Shown piece by piece: positions 46,274-61,200 of a DNA stretch of 64,000 bases. The notes under the pieces were generated by a model. The model was not told where the DNA came from. It searched no databases and was given only the letters and a program-made list of their open reading frames with translations. Position numbers and translations under genes: made by a program. This stretch comes from Heterobilharzia americana (lineage: Eukaryota > Platyhelminthes > Trematoda > Strigeidida > Schistosomatidae). Position 1 is the first letter of the stretch; every line of letters begins with the position of its first letter. The DNA lies in assembly GCA_944470555.2 (NCBI GenBank), contig OX104127.1, positions 57,320,140-57,384,139 on the forward strand, given 5' to 3'.

Positions 46274-49200
46274 ATCTACTTGATGATCACGTTTCCAGCT
46301 TAAATTACCATTGCTCATAATCAGATCAATGTGATCACACTACACTTTCGATATCTGATGTTTATAGTCCTGTCACCTGATATTCTTTGTTTCTATTAGT
46401 AGTAAAATTCCTTTCCATATCTCGGGTATAGATGTGGCGTCATTTCTATTACATGTGTTGGGTGATGGTTGATTCGATGAACAAGCATTCAGTAATCAAT
46501 CTCTCTCTCTCTTTCTATCTCCACCTAATTCTATTGGATTTGAGTACAGTGGTTTTATCTCACCCACCCAATTGTGTGGTTGTGTTAATCCATCCATTGC
46601 AATAGGCGAGTTCTCTTTTAGTTTATTGATCTTATCCGGATATATCATTCTATGTTTGACTACATTCTTATGTTCGGCTATTCTAACTGACACCGACCGG
46701 CTAGCTTCACCTATGTACTTGACCTCACATGGAAATTGATAGATTAGATTATTTTGCTTAATTGGTTCGATGAGACCCTTAAGCCAGCCGACAAAGTATA
46801 CCTCTGAGTGAGTTTATAAGTTTAAATGTCACCCTAATTCCAGGCTTGTTGAGAATGCAACATAAAGTTTCTGATATACATTCCTTTATGAGGTAAGACA
46901 ATGCAGGTTGTGAACTCCGTTCTACTCGCGTTACTACCATTACATCAATGTGAAAGCTTCACAACTAAACAACCCAGTTGGCAGAAAGCAATACAACCAA
47001 AAACAATATATGTATCATCTTGAGACTTCATGTCAATTCATATCAGTGACGAATTTTCTCAATAAATAACAACATACAACACATGTCTAGTCTTTATACT
47101 TGCACAATCAACAACCTAATCAGAAAAGTCGATTCTGTTGAATAGTTTAAAGCGAAAAAAAGATAGACTGGAGTAGTTTTGTTGACATTCATCGAACAAA
47201 GTATATTTATTCACCACAGCCTTAAAGTTCCCTCAACACCTGCCTACCTACCTACCTCATTTACAGATACGTGTTTATTGATTCACTCAATATTGTGTGA
47301 CGATACATCATGTAAAAAAGCGGTGAAATGGAAGATGAAGAGAAGAAAACTCAGACGAAACAAATATAAAGTACTCAAAGAGAAATAAAAAAATAAGAAT
47401 CAGAAAATAGTGAGATTCGGCATATAGCGTCGTTAAGATGAAGATAGTGTGTTTGTGGGGATACATCTGCACCACTGACATCCATTCTATCATTTCACCT
47501 ACAGTCAGTCTCCAACCACTGGTTCCTCTTGTCCCCCACCCCACCGACCCCAACCATCTAGTCTGCATAGCCCCACATGCCTCAAACCAACAGTCAAATA
47601 CTTCATACATTCACACCATGTTTTAGTCTGCTCCTCTCCCCGAGCCTTTCTCCAGTCTGAACCTACTTCGGCTAACATTGTGTCATGAGACAGACGGAGA
47701 CTAGGCACACGCAACACATATCTCAACCAGCCATCTCAGTCGATGAATTTTCACAACTGTGTCAACTGACTTACCTCTACCTCTACCTATGCTCCCTAAA
47801 ACTCTACTCCTGAGACTGACTTCTGGGTTACTCACGTGGTGACACCACCGAATACCTTTTCATGTCTTTCATCTTCAATGGTCATGTTTCGCAGCCATAT
47901 AGTAGAGCAGAGTGGACTGCTGTGTAGTACACGCCACCCTTAATAGACAATCGGATATCACAGCTGCGTTACAGGTGAGTAAGTTTGCAAAAGTCAGCCG
48001 AGCCTCTTGTATTCGTGCAGAGATTTCATCGGCCACTGACCCACCAGGGTAGTGCTGATCCTACTTCCAAGGTAAGTGAAGGGGTCGACACACTCAACCA
48101 TTACACGCTCTATGGTTAGCCGAAGCACACCGACACTACTCAAAAAGATATGACCAAATATAACGTTCAAGTCTTTGAACATGACATTTTTAATGCCAAT
48201 AGGCATCAACATTGTAAGATAAGGTTTGTAAAATCCCAATGTGTGCAACATATTTACTAACTACATTCTAGAACCACTTTCTATCGTCTTAATTACCTAA
48301 AACTTTTACATATCTGACTATTAAAGCGGACGCTGTTCATTTTGTTGAACATAAAAGCTAAAGAGATGAGAGAGAAAAGTATTCAACTTCATCGAAATCA
48401 ATTGGATATGGCGACGTCTTCCTTTCTAAGTATTCTCCATGTTGACAATCGGTAATCATCGGGCCTCCCCTTATATTTATATATTATTATTATTATTTGT
48501 CCCTTGGGTTCCTAATGGAACATAGGGCTTCAGTAGCACGTCTCCAATGCGCTCTGTTCTCTGAAATCTTTTGAACCTGGCTCCACAACAGCCCAGAAGC
48601 TCTCATTTCTTCCTCGCACGATCTCCTCCATGTCACCCTTGCCTCCAACGCCCAACTGGTCGCTTGCCATCTGGGTTCCACTCGAGTGGCTGGCCTGGCG
48701 CGTGATGTCCCCAGTAGACCTTCTCAGTATATGCCCAATACATCTCCAACTCTTTATTATATGTGGATTTAGATCTCATATGGATGAGTAGAAGTTGAAA
48801 AGTAATGCATTTCACATGATCAATACATTTCGATGACTAAACAAAATTAAAGTTTATACTACACGATACTATTGGTCATAACCAGTAGAACAATAAGCGA
48901 TGGATGATGGGTGGATGTACATTGAAAACGTTAGTTCATCAAAGATAAGTATTTCGAACTGGAACGTTATCTCAAGGTTGAAGACGGTGAAACTAAAACA
49001 TTGCATTGATCTACAAAGTCTTTGATTGTTAGTTTGATCTATGTAGAGATAAGTAGGTTTCCCGATTGAGGTTCATATGATAGATGCTGACAGAAAGTGA
49101 GTTCAAGACTTACGTTTCATCTTATTTCGGCCTCGCCACTTGAATGTGCCTGCCTCCCAGTGGCTAATGTCCTTCCCATTGGGACTTGAACCTGGTACCG

Positions 49201-52200
49201 ATTGCTTTAGACGCCTAAGAGTCATCCACTAGGCTAATGAGTCACTTTTTTGTGCAATAAATACAGTTTTTATGTTGTTATCTGTATCATCCAGTAGTTG
49301 ACTGGATCGAATTGATCGGTATCTATTGGCATATAAGCTGCAATGTGGATGCTTCAATATTCCCAGTGTTTCAATTTTGATCTTATTCAAGGACAGTCAC
49401 AAGTAAGACGAAACGCCTATTCATGGATTCCACTTCTAGCTATCATTCATCATCAATTTATACAGTTTAAACAAACATAATTTTTAATATACACAATTAA
49501 AACTGAAACTTACTTAGATTTTAAGACAGGTGGATTTATTAAGAGACCGAATGGTAACGGGGTACATACAAAATCCACTGAAGAATGGTGTTTACTAAAT
49601 GGTAAATTCAATTTATCTGAAAATTTGAAATTGTTAATCAAAGAAATTAATGATTCACAATTACTATCCTGTTTCAAAGTTGATTTAACACTTGGATTAT
49701 CTAACTCAATCATACTTGTATTCTTCAGTGAAACAATAGACGCTGATGTCCCAGGATGACGTATTGAATTGAAAGAATTGAGAAATAATGATAAATAACT
49801 AGATTGTGGACGAGATTGGACGGTTAATTTTGAATTCATCGGTTGATGGAATGACTTTGCATGAAGACTACTCCATCAAAAAAAAAAGACAGAAGAGGAT
49901 AGATGAAAGGAGGAGGCACGTTAAATAGTGTGATATTATAATAAGCCGAGATGTGATGCCAAGACATGATGCAAAAATGATTACTCATATATCTTAGACA
50001 TAATATTAAATCTAGACTGTGATATATATGAAGTGTGTAAAGGTTTCTATGAGAAGTTTTAACTGTCTACAGAGACACAAGTGATGTATATATGAGTTTA
50101 TGTCTGGTTAAGTCATACTGAACAATGTTCTCATTGATTATTGTTGTTGTTCTATGACTTCAATTAATGCAATAATCCTATTGGTTATCATTTCAAGACC
50201 ATATTGATGTGAATTCATGCATTGAATATTGTGTAGACTTGTGTTTTTGCGACTGAATGAAATATATGGATTATAATTACAATTTGTATTTATTATAAAT
50301 GGCTTGGAAGAAAGATTTTAGTAGAACAGAGTGATAACGTTAGTTAGCCAGACACTGAAGAGTCGTGCTATTACCGGCTTCGTCTTCCTTTTCGAGGATA
50401 CTTTGTACAGTCTCTATAACCAGCTCCATAACAGCAAATGAATTGGTAAACACAGAGGTGACACCAAAGCGGTAGCTTATCCATTACATATCCTTGAATC
50501 AGTTATCGACTTCAGAGAAAAAAGAACGACATCCTCAGTGCTGTATAAACACAATCAATTTTTAATTATCTCTGCCGTTGTATCACTTTGTTTTCCTTCG
50601 AACTTCGAATTGTTTTCTCCAGTCAATAAATGATACAAGGGTGTATAAAATGACAAACCACCGGTCCGAGGTCACCACCTCTATGTGAGTCTATCAATTC
50701 ACCTGGCATTGTGGAGCTGACTGCATAAGCTTCACTGATATGATACATTTCATGGCTAAGCAAATAGACTATATTACTTGATTTATAGAAATCGAGCATC
50801 ATGAAGGACTACTTAACTAACTTGATTACCTGCCACTTGATAACTGATGTACTTCTATGTGGTGAGTAGGATTTAGTGTAGTGTCAGAAGTATATGAATG
50901 GTGGGCACTTCCCGACTGCGCACATCAGGAAAGGTGTTTCTGCAACGTACCTAGAAGATAAAAAGGATTATTTTTGCTTGATTGTAGAGCCCAAGGGACA
51001 TATATTTCAGGTTGAGTGAGACTGACTGTCGTATCACCAGAACCGGAAAACCTCAGGTTAGGAGATGTAGCATTGTTGCGGTAAACTCTTTTTAACCCCA
51101 CAGCATCCATATAGACTGTTGGTCATTTATTGGAAACACCATACTGCTATTACAACCCATTCATCTAGTAATATAGCTTCATCTTCGGTCCCCAATCATA
51201 TAGTAAGCTATCTACACTATTCTGGTAATTGTTTACAGTCTTATCATTCACTAACTAACAAACTTTTCTCACATAGTAGGACTTCAGAGAACATATATTC
51301 CAACTAGTATAGCTCTTTTTGAATTATAATGATATCCAAACCCGATCACTACGTCAAAGTAACAAACAGTTGTCGGGTGACATTCACTCATATCCAATTT
51401 ATAACCCAACTTTTATATTCCAACTACACTAATTATGTATACATCATATGTTAATCAGTAATGTTATCAGTCTTTATATATATTTGACCGAATTGACCAT
51501 TAGTGACCTAAAGTAAGAATCATTTTGTCTCTGAATTCAAATGACAGTTTAAAAAAGCAAATCAACATCATTGCTCTATAATCCTTATTCATTATTTCGG
51601 TAGTTTATTTCAACTGATGTTTCACTATTCAGTGCTGTTAATAGCTTCATCAAGCTTATAGAAAATCGGAATTTACACTATCTCCCAACCTTATATATGA
51701 TAACTAGACAAGTATTCTTCTGTATGAATGATTCTGCGTTGTTACGACTGTAGAATACAAAATGATATCCATATGTAGTTTGTTGTGTGTTAGAATTACA
51801 GGCTGAGAATTGTATATACACATATGTGCTGATAGTTCTTATCGTACTTATGTTGGTGCTCAGGGATCGAACCCGCAACCTTCAGGTTCCGTGATGAACA
51901 CGATACTATCAAGCCTCCTCCCCTCCTCACAAATTCAACTGAACTAGTGCTCATTGATGACTACTCTTAACAGGTGATTCCCGAAGTCCCAATCAGAAGG
52001 CGAGACCAGCACGGCAAACCTAGTGACTGTGAGAACAGATACTCAACGATGACTCTATATCGCGAACTGACAGAAGTTGGAAATATGGATCTGTGCATTC
52101 CGACCCAGCAGCTCAATGGTAAGGTAAGGTGGTGAGTTCGACACTTGTCGAGGAGCGGACATGGGTGCGCACTGCTAAACAATCCCATACTAGGACGAAA

Positions 52201-55200
52201 CAGCTGTCCAGTTAGTGCACCCGGGTTCGCATTTTTCCTCTAACTCATCTCAGTCTACAATGAATACCAACTTGAAATATCTTTCTAAATAAATTTTTTT
52301 GTTTACCACCATCGAATTCGATACACTCACCTAAATGTCAATTACTTCTTACAAAGATATTGTATTGATCTTGGTGACTAGCAGAGGGATCCAGGATGCG
52401 CGTTTCGTGCTAGTTAGGACTGGTCAGCTGGATGTACCTGCTCTAACCGAGTCCTCATCACTTCAAACACTAGAGCCTTATACACTAAACCACCTCTTAT
52501 ACAATGGGTATCAGTAGTTGTTGTTGCTGTTGTCGCTGTTATGATACTTGTCACCAAGATCAATATAACATGGATAATCAGTAGTATTGAGGCAGCTGTG
52601 TAGGAGCTCTTCGCCGGTGTACACCAACGTGAAATCACAAGTATCATTACTTTGACAAAGATACTTCACTGGTATATATGTATGTATAATCATGTGTGTA
52701 TGCTAATTTCAGAGTATACCTTAGTTACATTTATGTATGTTTGTATGATTTATCGAAAAGAAAATTTATTTGGTTTTTATTCTTTTGTTTTCAATCTGTG
52801 GCTCATATTGGTGTCTAAGCCTATTTCACTTACAATTTATGCATGATGCATTCGGACTTCACTCGACTTACCGAAGTCTAGATGGTGTCATTAGCCACCC
52901 CACCCCACCCCACCCCCTTGCCTCCACACACACACACAATAGATAAGAATGATTGTTTGCCTACTACACGACCATACTCATGGGTTCTGAGGGCATTTCA
53001 ACTTGTCACTGGCGTCACTTTCATGGTTTCTGCTATTCCTCGTAGACTTTTTATTCAATGAATATATTTGTCCAACAGAAAAAAGCCAATTTTTTCCTTC
53101 GCAATCTCAATATGAAGTGATATTGTGTATGTGAGTTTTCACTGTGAAGTCTTGACGATGTTGCATTCACCAAATATGACAGTGTAATCATGAAACTTTA
53201 ATTGTCTCTTTCTACACAATATATTCAATATTCAATTAATAGGAAATCGGCACTGAGAAATCCTCCGTACAAAATAAATATGATGATACTAAGAAGACGT
53301 GGTACAAGTTGTTATTAAAAGAGGATTGCACCAACAGTATAGAAAGGGGGTTAATTAACAATCTGTTTCAAAGATGTATTCAATGAAGTCATCATCACTC
53401 TTTTGATATTTGTGTTTCCCAATGACAATGTACAACTAAACAAGTTTGTTTCAACTGATGTTTCACTATTCCGTGCTGCTAATAGCTTCATCAAGCTTAT
53501 AGAAAATCGGAATTTACACTGTCTCCCAACCTTATATATGATAACTAGACAAGTATTCTTCTGTATGAATGATTCTGCGTTGTTACGACTGTAGAATACA
53601 AAATGATATCCATATGTAGTGTATTGTGTGTGTGTGTGTGTGTGTGAAAAGAGTGTATGAATTACAGACTGAGATTTCAAGTTGTTATTCATCGTAGACT
53701 GACATCAATTGGAGGAACAAAGGGAACCTGGGAGCACTGGACAGTTGTTTCGTCTGACTAGTATGGGACTCCTCAGTAGTGCGCACCGCACTACCGCACC
53801 ACCAGGGATCGAACCTGCGTCCTTCAGGTTCCGCAGCCAGCGCGTTACCATTGAGCTAGCCACTGGGTCAGAATCTAACACTCCATATTTCCAATTTCTG
53901 TTACACACACATGTGTGTGTATATGTGTTGGTAGTTCTAATCGTATGTATGTTGGTAGTTATGTGCGTATGTGTGGGGGAGGTGGGAAGGGGTGAGTTGA
54001 TGGGAGAGACCAGGTCAAACTACATTCTACTCCCTTCCTCATTCCTATTTCGACAATTATGATTCCACTTTATGTGAATATATATTCTATCTGTTATGAG
54101 ATGTTCTTTACACCTTCTCTAAAGCAGTTGTCAATAATTTACATATTGTTAATGTGAGTCGATCATGTGACCTGAAATTATAGGATGTACAGCTATGATT
54201 GAAGTGTTTGTTTTCAAGTGTTTTTTTTTTGAATTCCACTACATTTCTAGGGAGTCGTTTGGATGATCTTCGATGTTCAATCTTCATTTCACATGAAGTC
54301 TGCCCTATGTATATTGTATCACAATCTGATCATTTTATTTTATAAACATAATTTGATTGTGAATGTAGACAGATGTCGTCCTTCAAATCAACTAAGGTGG
54401 TCTGTGCCATATGTTTGATGTTCTGTAGAACACTCTAATAATGAATTTATTGAGTAGTCTACTGATTTTGTCAGTAGTGTGTAACCTGTTTACGATGTCT
54501 ATTGTGAAGGCCAGTGATTTATGAGTATTTCTACAATCTACTTTCTGTTTGGTGAATGAATTTCATTGGGTAAATTATTCATTTTGAAGTTTCCCTGTTT
54601 GCAGATTTTACATCCTTAATCCATTCATTTTCATCGGTTATTAGAGTGTGTAGTGTGCTCCTTAAAATACTGGAGGTCACCAAAACCTTCACACAGATTG
54701 GATGTGATGAACTACAGTCTAAATATTTGTTAGAATATGTTACTTTGCTGAAAATGGTTATAATCAAGTGTCGACTTATTTTCTACTGAACAAGACAATC
54801 AAGGAAAGTCAGTTTCTTCCCTTATCTGTTTCTTTTTTGTAAACTGAACTTGATACTGAGAGATGTAGAGTTCAACTGAGTGAAGAATATCTACTACAAG
54901 TCTCATCAACATATATCTCAGTGAAGATAATTTCTTCGAATTTACTCGTCAATAGATTAGTTAACAGAGATGAAAGTTTATATACTGGTGTTTAACCGTT
55001 TTCTAAAACACAGGATATAATTGATACATATAGAGATATAATTACCTTTGATGAGTTAGTTCTATGGAGTTATCCAATGATTTAATCGGATATTGATTAG
55101 TTTTTGAAAAGCTGAATGACTTGAACAATCTCTGAAGTTTATTGTTATAAGTGAGTATTGTTGTTTTTTTGTTCGAGTTAGTAGACTGTTCATCTAAATC

Positions 55201-58200
55201 AACCCAATCTATATCAAAAGTTTGAAGTAAAATTTCACGTAATTCAAATAATCTACAAGAGATTATTTCTGATTTTCCATTATTATTAGTATTTTCTATA
55301 CACATATTGACTAATGAAATAGCTAATCCAGTCGCAGTATTTACAATATGTTGATGACCTTGAGTTAGTGGATTATCCAATTTATGAATAGTAGTATCAA
55401 TTAATGTTATCTATGAAAAGAATAAAATTATAGATAAGAAACAATATTGAAAATTAAGCAAGTTAATCATAGATATATTAACACATTTCAAATTAGTATA
55501 CTATTCTTCGATAAAACAATAAGAAGACATAAATTGTCTGAACCATGTAATGTATTTGCGCAACACATTTCGAACTATCTGATCACACACGTACTTGTCA
55601 TAGGTATTTATATAAAAACTCATGAAGATAAGGGGTGAGAAAATAAAAAGGGGTCAGATAGGAAGGCTAACTTAAAGGTTGAATAACAATGAAAATCAAT
55701 AGAGCGAAAAAATAATAGTACATCGAACTTGGTTTTTCAATAGTTGAATTTACCAAGGAAGGTTTAATGTGACAACAAATTGTTTATGAACACATAAAGG
55801 TGGTTTCAACTTCCTAATAGCTAAGGCTTCAACAAATTTCAGGATCCCTCCCCAACATGTTTTGTAAATAGGTGTAAAGGAAGTAGCCACATCAATCTTG
55901 TGACCTGTCTCAACGATATGTTTAGCGATCGAAGAACCTGGACGTCTGCTACCAACATTTATAGGTTCAGGTGATTTAATTTGCTTCTGAAGCCACTTTG
56001 GAATATGTTCCGAGGCCCTTACTTGCATGGATCTATTATTCCTCCCTATGTATGTGTCACCACACGTACATTTGAATTGGTAGATACAATGGGATGTGAC
56101 ATTATCGTTCGCATTAGAAATGCTTGAAGTATGATGTATTTCTAAATGTACTCAGAAACCACATGGGAATGCGTACCATACATAATGAATTAAATCTATT
56201 GTGTAAGGGCTAATGATAATATACACAGAACAGAGGTCGAATCACTGACTCCTTCTGTGTCACGGACTCCAACCAGATAATCTACAACGTCCCATATGCC
56301 TCAAACCAACACACTACGAGACTTCATCGACTGGTGCCACGTCTCGTCTCGTCTCGTCCCGTCTGGTCTGGTCTGGTCACCCTCAAACCTCTTCCAACCT
56401 CTCCCAGAATACCACGTCCATGTAGGTGGTGGATCGGCATGCGCAGTACGTGTCTAAGCTATCTTAGACATTGGAGATTCATAGCCTCATCAAACGGCTT
56501 GCTTAGTACCTTTCACCTCACCTCAGGGTTGCTTACACGGTGATTCCATCAAGCGAGAGCAATGCTGTGAAAACATCTATGATGAAAATCTGGTAATCGT
56601 TTCATGTCTTCTGTCTTTACCGGCCACGTCAGCCGTAAAACAGGAAAGAGCGAACTGCAGTGCAGTATTCTTGTCGCTTGATAGATAGTCAGACATCTCG
56701 TCGGCTGGTGCCAGAGATGACATAGGTTGACAAATTCCAAACGAATCTTCTCTATTCGAGTTGACATTTCGTCAGCAACCAACTCGTTAAGTGGTCAACA
56801 TTTTCCACCATTTCACTTCGTATCATTAAACTAAGAGTATTTACAGTAGACCAGTCCTGGAACATCATCTTACATGTAATAGCTGTTAACAAAACGCATG
56901 CCCAAACATACTTAGATATCAGCTCAACGCATTCAGCTAGCTGGGCAATATTGTTTGGATGTCCTCCTGGGAGTAAATCAATTCCGGTGAGGTAAGATGT
57001 ACCTAAGGTTATGTCTGTTAGCACATCTATAACGAAATTAAATAGGAACGATGACAATGGGATCTCTTCTGAGAAAGATGTGAAATGCGAAACAAAAATC
57101 ATTTAAAAGACAAAATCACGTGAACTAATGTGAAGTAATATAATAATTAGCAGTAATAATAATAATAATAATAATAATTGTAATAATAAACAATACCTGA
57201 TGGTCAGGATGCATCTGTGAAGGCCTATCATTATGCTTCTGATTGATTTCTGAACTCAATAACAACTTATAAGTCTCTGTATCATAAATTTCTTCCATTT
57301 GTTCAATCAAAAACTCACATAATTCAAAGTAGGCTACTTCTCGAACTAGGTGTTTTTCAAATGTAGAACGACCTGGTAGAAGTAGATGATGTTGTATATC
57401 AGTTTGATCATTTGTAAAAGATATTGACGGAGAATACAATTCATCAGATGATGAATCTTTAAAAAAAAATAATATATACAGAAATAATATTTTACTAACT
57501 AATTGAATGTATTAATTCTGAAAAGAAATTGATACTACACTGATATATTCATCCTGATGACTAGTAGTGGAATGCAGGACACTCGTTTTTTTCCATATGA
57601 GACTCGTCAACTGTGAATGTACTGAGTGATGTTGTTCCCACTGGGACTCGAACCAAGTACTCGTGGCTTTCATTGTCAAAAGAAGTATCCACTAGGGTCA
57701 CTGGAGTACGATAACCACCTCTTGTACAACGGGTATCAGTTGTTGTTCATTGACACTAACAATTTCAATTAATATAAAACAAATAGTAATTACTGGGGTA
57801 TGATTAAAAGTGAAATGATAATCTGAACTATGACAATATTTGAACCGTCGACCTTTAGGTTACCGAGTCGGTGCTCTACTAAATGAGCTAAAAAACCCCG
57901 CTGTAGATCACATCCTAGTTTCCTTGCGATCACTCATCATCATTATCATTGGTATCAACACAGGACCAGGAATTACTGCGTAACAGTCCGAGTTGCCACA
58001 GCTCATATCAGTACATCAAATAAAAAGGCAGTGAAGCGAAAGATGAAGATAAGAAAGTTCGGTCGAAAGAAATATAAAGTACTCAAAGAGAGAGAGAGAG
58101 AGATAAAGGAGGAATGAGAAAATGGTGAGATTCCGTATAGCGTCGTTAAGATGAGGATAATGTGTGTATACATCTGCGCTACTGACAACGGTTCTGAGCC

Positions 58201-61200
58201 ATATCATCTAGAGTCTCCCACCACTGGTTCCTCTTGTCCTACGGACCTCAACCACGTAGTCTGCATTGCCCCACATGGCTTAAACCAACAGTCAAAGACT
58301 TCATGCATTAGTGCCATGTTTTAGTCCGGCCACCTCGGGCTTTTTTCCAGCCTGGATCTACTTTGACCAACATTGTTTGACGAGGCAATCGACGACTGGG
58401 CGTACGTAGTACGTGTCCCAACCATCTCAGTCGATGAAGCTTCACAACCGTGTCAACCGATTTACCTCTACTCCCTAAAACTCTATACCTGACTTCTGCA
58501 TTACTCATGTGCTGACACCACGAAATACGGCCTATACTTTGAAGGCAACGGTGGTCAAACACTTGAAGCCTTCTCATGTCTTCCACCCTCAATGGTCATG
58601 TTTCACATCCATACAGTAGAACAGATCGGACTGCTGTGAAGTACATGCAATCACTAGGGATTTCGCCTAACTACCAAGCGAATTCATGTTGCATTACTAT
58701 CCGTTAGTCACATTTATACTAGCTGCCAAGTAGGCACTTTTCAACCGTAATCCAAATCAACTTGAATTAGAGAGACAGAACAGTATATTCATTGTCCGTT
58801 TAACTATCTGAGATAACCATAGTTTGCTAGACTTTTATTGATACTGGGTGCTCATCGATTAGGATGACTGACTGACTGATTTAGAAAATCAACATACAAG
58901 CTCACATAGGAAGATAACCGGCTGAAGCTTACACACTTCACAGAAGTACACAAATAACAACTGGACAGAATAAGACTGATTTCAAACAACATAAAGTGGT
59001 ATATGATGAATAAGCAATCTGAAGATAACAGTCACTGCGAATATTAAAGCTTCACAAGACGTCAAAGATTGGATACATCTGCATCTGCACTAGCGTCACC
59101 GATTTCCACCCATCACATCAACAGTCCCCAATCACTGATTCCTTCTGTGTCACGGACTCCAACCAGACAATCTACAACGTCCCATATGCCTCAAACCAAC
59201 ACACTACGAGACTTCATCGACTGGTGCCACATCTCGTCTCGTCTCGTCCCGTCTGGTCTGGTCTGGTCTGGTCACCCTCAAACCTCTTCCAACCTCTCCC
59301 AGCATACCACGTCCATGTAGGTGGTGGATCGGCATGTGCAGTACATGTCTAAGCTATCTTAGACAATGAAGATTCATAGCCACATCAGACGGCTTGCTTA
59401 GTACCCTACACCTCACCTCAGGGTTGCTTACACAGTGATTCCACCAAAGGCGAACAATGCTGTGAAGACATCTATGATCAAATACGGGTAACCACTTTAA
59501 GTCGTCTACGTTTAACGCCAATGTCTCAGCTGTATGACAAGAGAGAATAGACCTACAGTGCAGTATACACGTCCTTGGATAGATAGCCGTAAGTTGGCAA
59601 ATGCAAACGGGCCTTCTCTATCTGAGCTGAAATTTCGTCAGCAACCAACATATTTGAGTCGATGCAACACTTTCTAGGTAGATGCATTCTATCACTTTAC
59701 TCTCTATCACTGAACCGCAAGAACTTACACCAGACCAGACCTGGAGCATCATCTTACAGTTGAGATAGATACCAGTGGAATGCATGCCAAGCATACTCAG
59801 ATTTCTGCTTGATGAGTTCAAAAGACATTAAGTCATCAAATAACTGTCACCTCAAAATCGTTAAGTAACAATGACCAATGAGAAATTATCATTTCGAACC
59901 AATGAACACCAAATTTCCCGCCCATAATTCAATGGGTAGAACAGCACCAGAGTGGAAAATTCAGTGATCATTGGTTTGAATCTTGTCATAGCTTAAATTT
60001 TCATTTAACCTTCAATATCAACCTTCAGTAGTGATAAGAAATTGTCAAACAGAATACAAAAGTGTTAGTCATGGTTACTATTTTTGTTTATCTTTAAAAA
60101 TCCACATTCAGATTAACATTACCTAAGTGAAATTCTACTTTACTCGAAGTTGAGCTAACTGGATTGTTTTTGTATGAGATATTTTCTGGATAAGTTGGAC
60201 AATCAGTACCATCGAATTCATGATCATCGTCATCATCATCATCATCATTATCTGTTTGACCATCGCCAGCTGAACGTGATCCAACTGGAATGTTCCTATC
60301 CGTAAGTGATGTATGCAAACGATCACAAGATATGAATGATTTTTTCAAATGACTTGTTACATGTGAACAGTCAAGAACAGCTTGATCTAAGCATCTTAAA
60401 TGATCTCTAAGGTATAAAAAAAAGTCAGAGAAGTGGATAAATAAGTTAATAGTAGGTGATCATATATTCTCATTATTCATTTGAATAAACTGAATTAGTA
60501 AGCGTTTTCAATTTCACAAGAGACGATTATTGTAATTTCATAGTTGTCAAACGGTGGCTATTTCGATTTTACAAGTCTTACACCTATTTAAGGTCAGCTA
60601 AAAGTCATCTGACACTGGGTTGGCTTTCAATTAGGTGCATGTACATGAGAACTATACACACCTTGAGTTATAAACTCGTACTAACGAAGAATGCCTCAAA
60701 GTCCTGGGGTATTTACACGTACCTCTTAAGCTAGAACATCATCAAGTGCCCAATCTGAGTTATCCTACTAACGTTAACTGCATTTTACATACTTTGTTCG
60801 AGTAATACCAACCCACCCTCTCACCTGAGTTAGTGAGGTGGAATCCAGGCATCATGTTAGCAGACAATTGACTAGGTTCAGGAGTCAATCGGTGACTGCT
60901 TTCGAAGATCTATTTCCCCAGCCAGATGGAGTGATGAAAACTTCGAATGTCATCAATCAGAATGTTTAATTTTTAACCACTACTGTTTATAATGATTAAA
61001 ACGCAATGCTTTTCAGTAGAAGTTAGGAAACTCCCATTTCTTAATACATCCGTTGCATGAGACGACATTTTATGTTCGCTTTCATTATCTTGATAGAAAT
61101 AAAGAAGAAACCTATTGAGTTACTAGATTGTAGACAGATCCTTGTAAATTTCTAGCTATCAGGACATACTTGTTTATTCACGAGTAAGAAGGAAGAAAAC

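Noticed and set aside
48470..48775. Target-site duplication around the RTE copy at 48482-48760
   Set aside because: Only a short AT-rich ttatat match, not distinguishable from chance.
50925..51110. Extra exon of the Rubicon-like gene in intron 4
   Set aside because: It is not needed for phase, has no recognisable motif and would interrupt a consistent exon 4 to exon 5 junction.
36092..53903. Reading the inverted duplication as terminal inverted repeats of a large DNA transposon
   Set aside because: The enclosed exons splice in phase with exons outside it, and no transposase, integrase or polymerase of such an element lies between the arms.
57835..57905. tRNA gene on minus
   Set aside because: A and B boxes are present but the acceptor stem cannot form.
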